Assembly (NCBI GenBank): GCA_009776995.1
Contig: WRMR01000245.1
Coordinates: 1 to 7,428 of the forward strand
Reading direction: 5' to 3'
Source of the DNA: Planctomycetaceae bacterium
Lineage (GTDB): Bacteria > Planctomycetota > Planctomycetia > Pirellulales > Thermoguttaceae
DNA length: 7,428 bases
Position 1 is the first letter of the stretch; each line of letters opens with the position of its first letter. This document shows, piece after piece, positions 4,541 to 7,428 of the stretch. Under the pieces are notes generated by a model. The model saw only the letters and a list, made by a program, of their open reading frames with translations, had not been told where the DNA came from and made no database searches. The translations under genes and the position numbers were made by a program.

Positions 4541-7324
4541 ATGACAGGGATGACAGACATCAGCCGCCACGGCGGCGACAAAAAGCATCGTGACGAACTT
4601 GACATCAAGGTCAAAGACGACGCGCTCGTTGATCCGCAATTGATCGGAGTGACTTCGAGTTATTTGGCGACGACTGACAATCTGGTCGATGACTCCGACG
4701 ACGATGATGGTTGCGAAATCGGCGGGAGCGGTCCCGGCATGGCCGCGAACGTGGCGCAAACCGGTGTCAAGCTGCTCTTTTTCCCGTTGATTCTCGTGTC
4801 CAGGGGCGTCATGTCATTGAAGCATTTGCCGTGGTTGTTCGGACAAATTTGGCATGGCGTCAGGAATGCTCCCGCGTCACTCAAACACATCGGGACGGTC
4901 GTTCGCCAACTGTTTTCCGGTCGGATTGGCAAGGTGTTGGTCGTCATTGGCACCTTGACCGGCATCATCCGGGTTTCGCGGAACGTTGCGGCATTAGGGA
5001 CATCCCTCTCGACGAAACGCAAGGTCAAACGGCTGGCCGCCGAAGAAGCGGCACTCGAATCGCAAATCCGTGCCGAAGAAGCGACAAAGCCAAATGCAAC
5101 AACGGTTCACGTTCAACCCGGCGGCGGCCATCGCAGGGCAACGGCCACCGCGCAGTTCGCCCAGCCACAATCACAATCGCAACAACAGCCGAACACCATT
5201 GCAATCAACAGACAACAAAATCCACCCCAGACGGAATCACAGTCGGCCCCGACGGAACACGAAGAGCCGAAATTGCGAAAGAAACTCGGATTCGGCCAAT
5301 TGAGCAAACTTGCAACTGCGTTCAAGCGTTCCGAACCGGTCACGCCACATGACGCTGCAACACCGAATGAAGACGGCTACGATCCTTTTGCGGCAACAAA
5401 CAGCCGTTGGGGTGCGAAAAAGTCGATGCTGTTTGCGGCGGCATGTCTCATGCTACTCGTTGGTTGCCTTACGGTCGCCAGACAGGTCATGCAAAAAAGC
5501 GGTGGCGACGATATTGCGGCTCGTACTCAAGAGGAAGGAACGGACGACTCTTCCAATACGGATGCGAAAACACTGGAACCTGATTTGGCGTCTCCCAAGT
5601 CCGGTCCATATCCGCAAAACGAAATTGCGGGCGGCTCGGGCAGTTCCGGTTGGTTCCAGCAACTCACGGCAGCTTCATCTTCGGACAACGGTACTAACAT
5701 GCCTGGTTTCCCGATTTCGACGGCACCCAATATGAACGCTGGAGCACTGGATGGCAATGACTACATCCAATCCGACAAGAGCAGTCTAAGATTTCAGGAA
5801 ATGGAACAGTTTTCGCCACCCGCCATGCACAGCGAGTCAGATTACGGGACGCCGTCTGTTGTTGCCAACAATATGTTTGGCGGACAAAGCACTACAATGT
5901 CGGTTGATGTGCTTGATGATCCCAATGTGCCGGCTGTCGATAGCAATTGGGGTGCCAATAACACCGACAATTCATTTGCCGCAGTCAATCCGATTGTGCA
6001 GCCCGACGCGGGAGAGATGGGGTATGGCAACGAATATGCCACCGGAATCGGCACCACGTATCCCATGACAGATTACGGTGACCAACCGGAATTGTCTGCC
6101 GCGCCTTCGCCGCTGGCAGGAAATCCAGGCGGTTTCAGTCTGACCACAAACAATGACTTGCCTGTTGTTCCGGCTCAAACGGTGCCTGCAACAAATACGG
6201 CGTCAGCTTTCGCGTTGGGCGGAATGAATACAAGCGTCCCGGAGGCTGCGAGTGTGACTCCGCCGGAATCCAATCAATTTGCATTGGCGGCAACACCTCG
6301 TGTAACGCAGGATCGCGGCATCCCGACACAACCGGCGGAACAATTTGCCGCTGTGCAACCAATCGCGCAAACCGGCGTGTTTGATTTGACTTCGGCTGCC
6401 GCCGCGCCCGTGAGTGAGACTGCCGCTCCGCTGGCCAAGATTTTGAGAAATCCGCGAACACCCGTCGCGAACAGTAACGGCAACAGTATGAGCCTGGCGG
6501 CCGGCGGTTCGGCAACAGCAGGATCGTCAGGTATGATCACCAATCAAGATGAGCCGGACGGTTGGGAAACCATGTCCCCGGCACAACCCGCCCCCTACGA
6601 ACCCCCGATTGCAGCCAACTCATTTCAACTCCAATCCGCCACCGTACCATCGGTCACGACACCACAAACGGTAACTCAACCTCTAGCGGAACAAAACCAA
6701 TGGCCGTTGCAAGCACAATCGCAAACGGGCGGCATGTTTACTCTTTCGTCCGGCGAACCGTCATCCCAACCCGCGTTTCAGATTGCAAATGTTGAACCGG
6801 TTGTCGCACCAGTTACGCCAATGGTGCAGCCGACTGTGCAACCAATCACAATGCCAACAGCGCAATCCCAGGCCGTAGTAGCCAACAACACCCAAGCGAC
6901 ATCGCCGCTTTCCATCGCGGCACAAGAAAGCATCGGCGGCATCGTCTCACCGACTCAACATATCGCGGCCATTCCGATGGTTTCGACCGATACGCAAGCG
7001 AATCCCACTGCACAATACACGCCGCCGGTCGTGGTGAATGCGGATACATCGCCCCGGTATTCGGCGCAAACCCAAACGTTGCAAGGCGTGCAAAGTGTCC
7101 CGCAACAGCCTGGCTCGCAAATGGCGGCAACACAACCCGTCTCCAACGGCCAAGCCAGCGTTTACATCGTTCAGCCGGGCGACAATATTTACAAGATCGC
7201 CAAACAGGAATTGGGAAACGTCCGGCGTTACCGAGAAATTTACGACCTGAACCGCGACCGGATTCCCATCGGCCAGGACACACTGACCGCCGGAATGGAA
7301 TTATTGCTTCCAACAGCACTGTAA
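4541..7324 (+). CDS. Membrane-anchored protein with long low-complexity region and C-terminal LysM domain
   Basis: This 927-residue protein ends in one LysM domain (about 875-924: YIVQPGDNIYKIAKQELG, then YREIYDLNRDRI and LTAGMELLLP), a family that binds N-acetylglucosamine-containing glycans such as peptidoglycan. The N-terminus is hydrophilic with an acidic run at 50-57 (DDSDDDDG). Two moderately hydrophobic segments follow (about 77-93 and 129-143), then a basic, possibly coiled stretch (158-182). A clear membrane segment is MLFAAACLMLLVGCLTVA (296-313), preceded by KK. Residues 314-870 are rich in Gln, Pro, Thr, Ala, Asn and Ser, probably disordered, with recurring F-x-L motifs. The likely topology puts the N-terminal part in the cytoplasm and the tail with LysM outside. 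Start ATG 4541 has AAGGA seven bases upstream. The gene follows rsmH by 72 bases in the same direction, the place ftsL holds in many bacteria, so a wall or envelope-tethering role is inferred; no enzyme domain is visible. Confidence 0.9.
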   Translation: MTGMTDISRHGGDKKHRDELDIKVKDDALVDPQLIGVTSSYLATTDNLVDDSDDDDGCEIGGSGPGMAANVAQTGVKLLFFPLILVSRGVMSLKHLPWLFGQIWHGVRNAPASLKHIGTVVRQLFSGRIGKVLVVIGTLTGIIRVSRNVAALGTSLSTKRKVKRLAAEEAALESQIRAEEATKPNATTVHVQPGGGHRRATATAQFAQPQSQSQQQPNTIAINRQQNPPQTESQSAPTEHEEPKLRKKLGFGQLSKLATAFKRSEPVTPHDAATPNEDGYDPFAATNSRWGAKKSMLFAAACLMLLVGCLTVARQVMQKSGGDDIAARTQEEGTDDSSNTDAKTLEPDLASPKSGPYPQNEIAGGSGSSGWFQQLTAASSSDNGTNMPGFPISTAPNMNAGALDGNDYIQSDKSSLRFQEMEQFSPPAMHSESDYGTPSVVANNMFGGQSTTMSVDVLDDPNVPAVDSNWGANNTDNSFAAVNPIVQPDAGEMGYGNEYATGIGTTYPMTDYGDQPELSAAPSPLAGNPGGFSLTTNNDLPVVPAQTVPATNTASAFALGGMNTSVPEAASVTPPESNQFALAATPRVTQDRGIPTQPAEQFAAVQPIAQTGVFDLTSAAAAPVSETAAPLAKILRNPRTPVANSNGNSMSLAAGGSATAGSSGMITNQDEPDGWETMSPAQPAPYEPPIAANSFQLQSATVPSVTTPQTVTQPLAEQNQWPLQAQSQTGGMFTLSSGEPSSQPAFQIANVEPVVAPVTPMVQPTVQPITMPTAQSQAVVANNTQATSPLSIAAQESIGGIVSPTQHIAAIPMVSTDTQANPTAQYTPPVVVNADTSPRYSAQTQTLQGVQSVPQQPGSQMAATQPVSNGQASVYIVQPGDNIYKIAKQELGNVRRYREIYDLNRDRIPIGQDTLTAGMELLLPTAL

Positions 7325-7344
7325 GGCTTTTGGCAGGCAATATT

Positions 7345-7372
7345 GAGACAAGATTTACAGGATGATTAGGAT
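7345..7372. repeat. Remnant of an ACAGGAT-type short tandem repeat
   Basis: GAGACAAGATTTACAGGATG followed by ATTAGGAT reads as degenerate units of the form GATTtACAGGAT. I recall similar arrays in intergenic DNA of Planctomycetota and other phyla, but no copy count is possible from this window. It starts 20 bases after the LysM gene stop. No coding role is likely. Confidence 0.35.
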
Positions 7373-7403
7373 CGAGGGGCAAAAGAATTTCCCTTGATCT
7401 TGA
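7366..7403 (+). terminator. Terminator-like hairpin after the LysM gene
   Basis: Bases 7366-7378 pair with 7391-7403 over 13 positions (10 Watson-Crick, 3 G-U), with the core GATCGAGGG against CCCTTGATC and a 12-base loop. It lies about 40 bases downstream of the stop codon at 7322-7324. The following bases are A/T-rich (AAATACTTTACTAAAAAA) but lack a proper T-run, so it may protect the mRNA 3' end rather than terminate transcription. No other terminator candidate is visible before the right edge. Confidence 0.35.
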
Positions 7404-7428
7404 AAATACTTTACTAAAAAACGAACTT

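Noticed and set aside
6846..7382. Antisense ORF of 178 codons covering the LysM domain and the 3' flank
   Set aside because: The opposite strand encodes a clear LysM domain. The antisense product is Arg/Cys/Pro-rich without motifs, and its start lies in the ACAGGAT-type repeat.
7394..7428. Possible promoter at the right edge (TTGATC or TTGAAA with an A/T-rich stretch)
   Set aside because: No -10 hexamer lies at an acceptable spacing before the window ends, and TTGATC is already part of the hairpin arm.

Overview
The window carries three large genes, all on the + strand. Order: a giant PQQ-type beta-propeller protein cut by the left edge (from base 3 to 3227), then rsmH (3470-4468), then a 927-residue membrane-anchored protein with a C-terminal LysM domain (4541-7324). 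Together they fill about 94% of the window. I see no tRNA, rRNA, CRISPR array, transposase or phage gene.

The most likely source is a member of the Planctomycetota, perhaps the Pirellulales. This is inferred from the protein types (a very large divergent PQQ-propeller protein, a long Q/P/T-rich LysM protein), the moderate GC content, the weak Shine-Dalgarno signals, and rsmH sitting outside a recognisable mraZ-rsmH-ftsL-ftsI cluster. No ribosomal marker is present, so this is a moderate-confidence judgement.

Layout. Bases 3228-3469 are non-coding. They hold a weak terminator-like stem after gene 1, a perfect 9-bp-arm palindrome, an extended -10 promoter with an exact TATAAT, and an rsmH leader with a small hairpin. 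rsmH and the LysM gene are separated by 72 bases without a clear promoter or U-tract terminator, so they are probably co-transcribed. A 17-bp imperfect hairpin lies across the rsmH stop codon. After the LysM gene, 104 bases remain, holding a short-repeat remnant and a terminator-like hairpin.

Functional picture. RsmH is a housekeeping 16S rRNA methyltransferase that in many bacteria heads the division and cell-wall cluster. The LysM protein occupies the position usually held by ftsL and should reach from the cytoplasmic membrane to peptidoglycan. A direct role in division is only a hypothesis. The propeller protein has no assigned function and appears to be a separate unit.

No new defence or metabolic system is evident. 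The best unexplained signal is a family of short repeats: one element occurs in-frame in both the propeller gene and rsmH, adding about 24 residues to RsmH between two conserved SAM-binding motifs. Other repeat-like tracts lie inside or beside the genes. This resembles the protein-invading palindromic elements known from Rickettsia.
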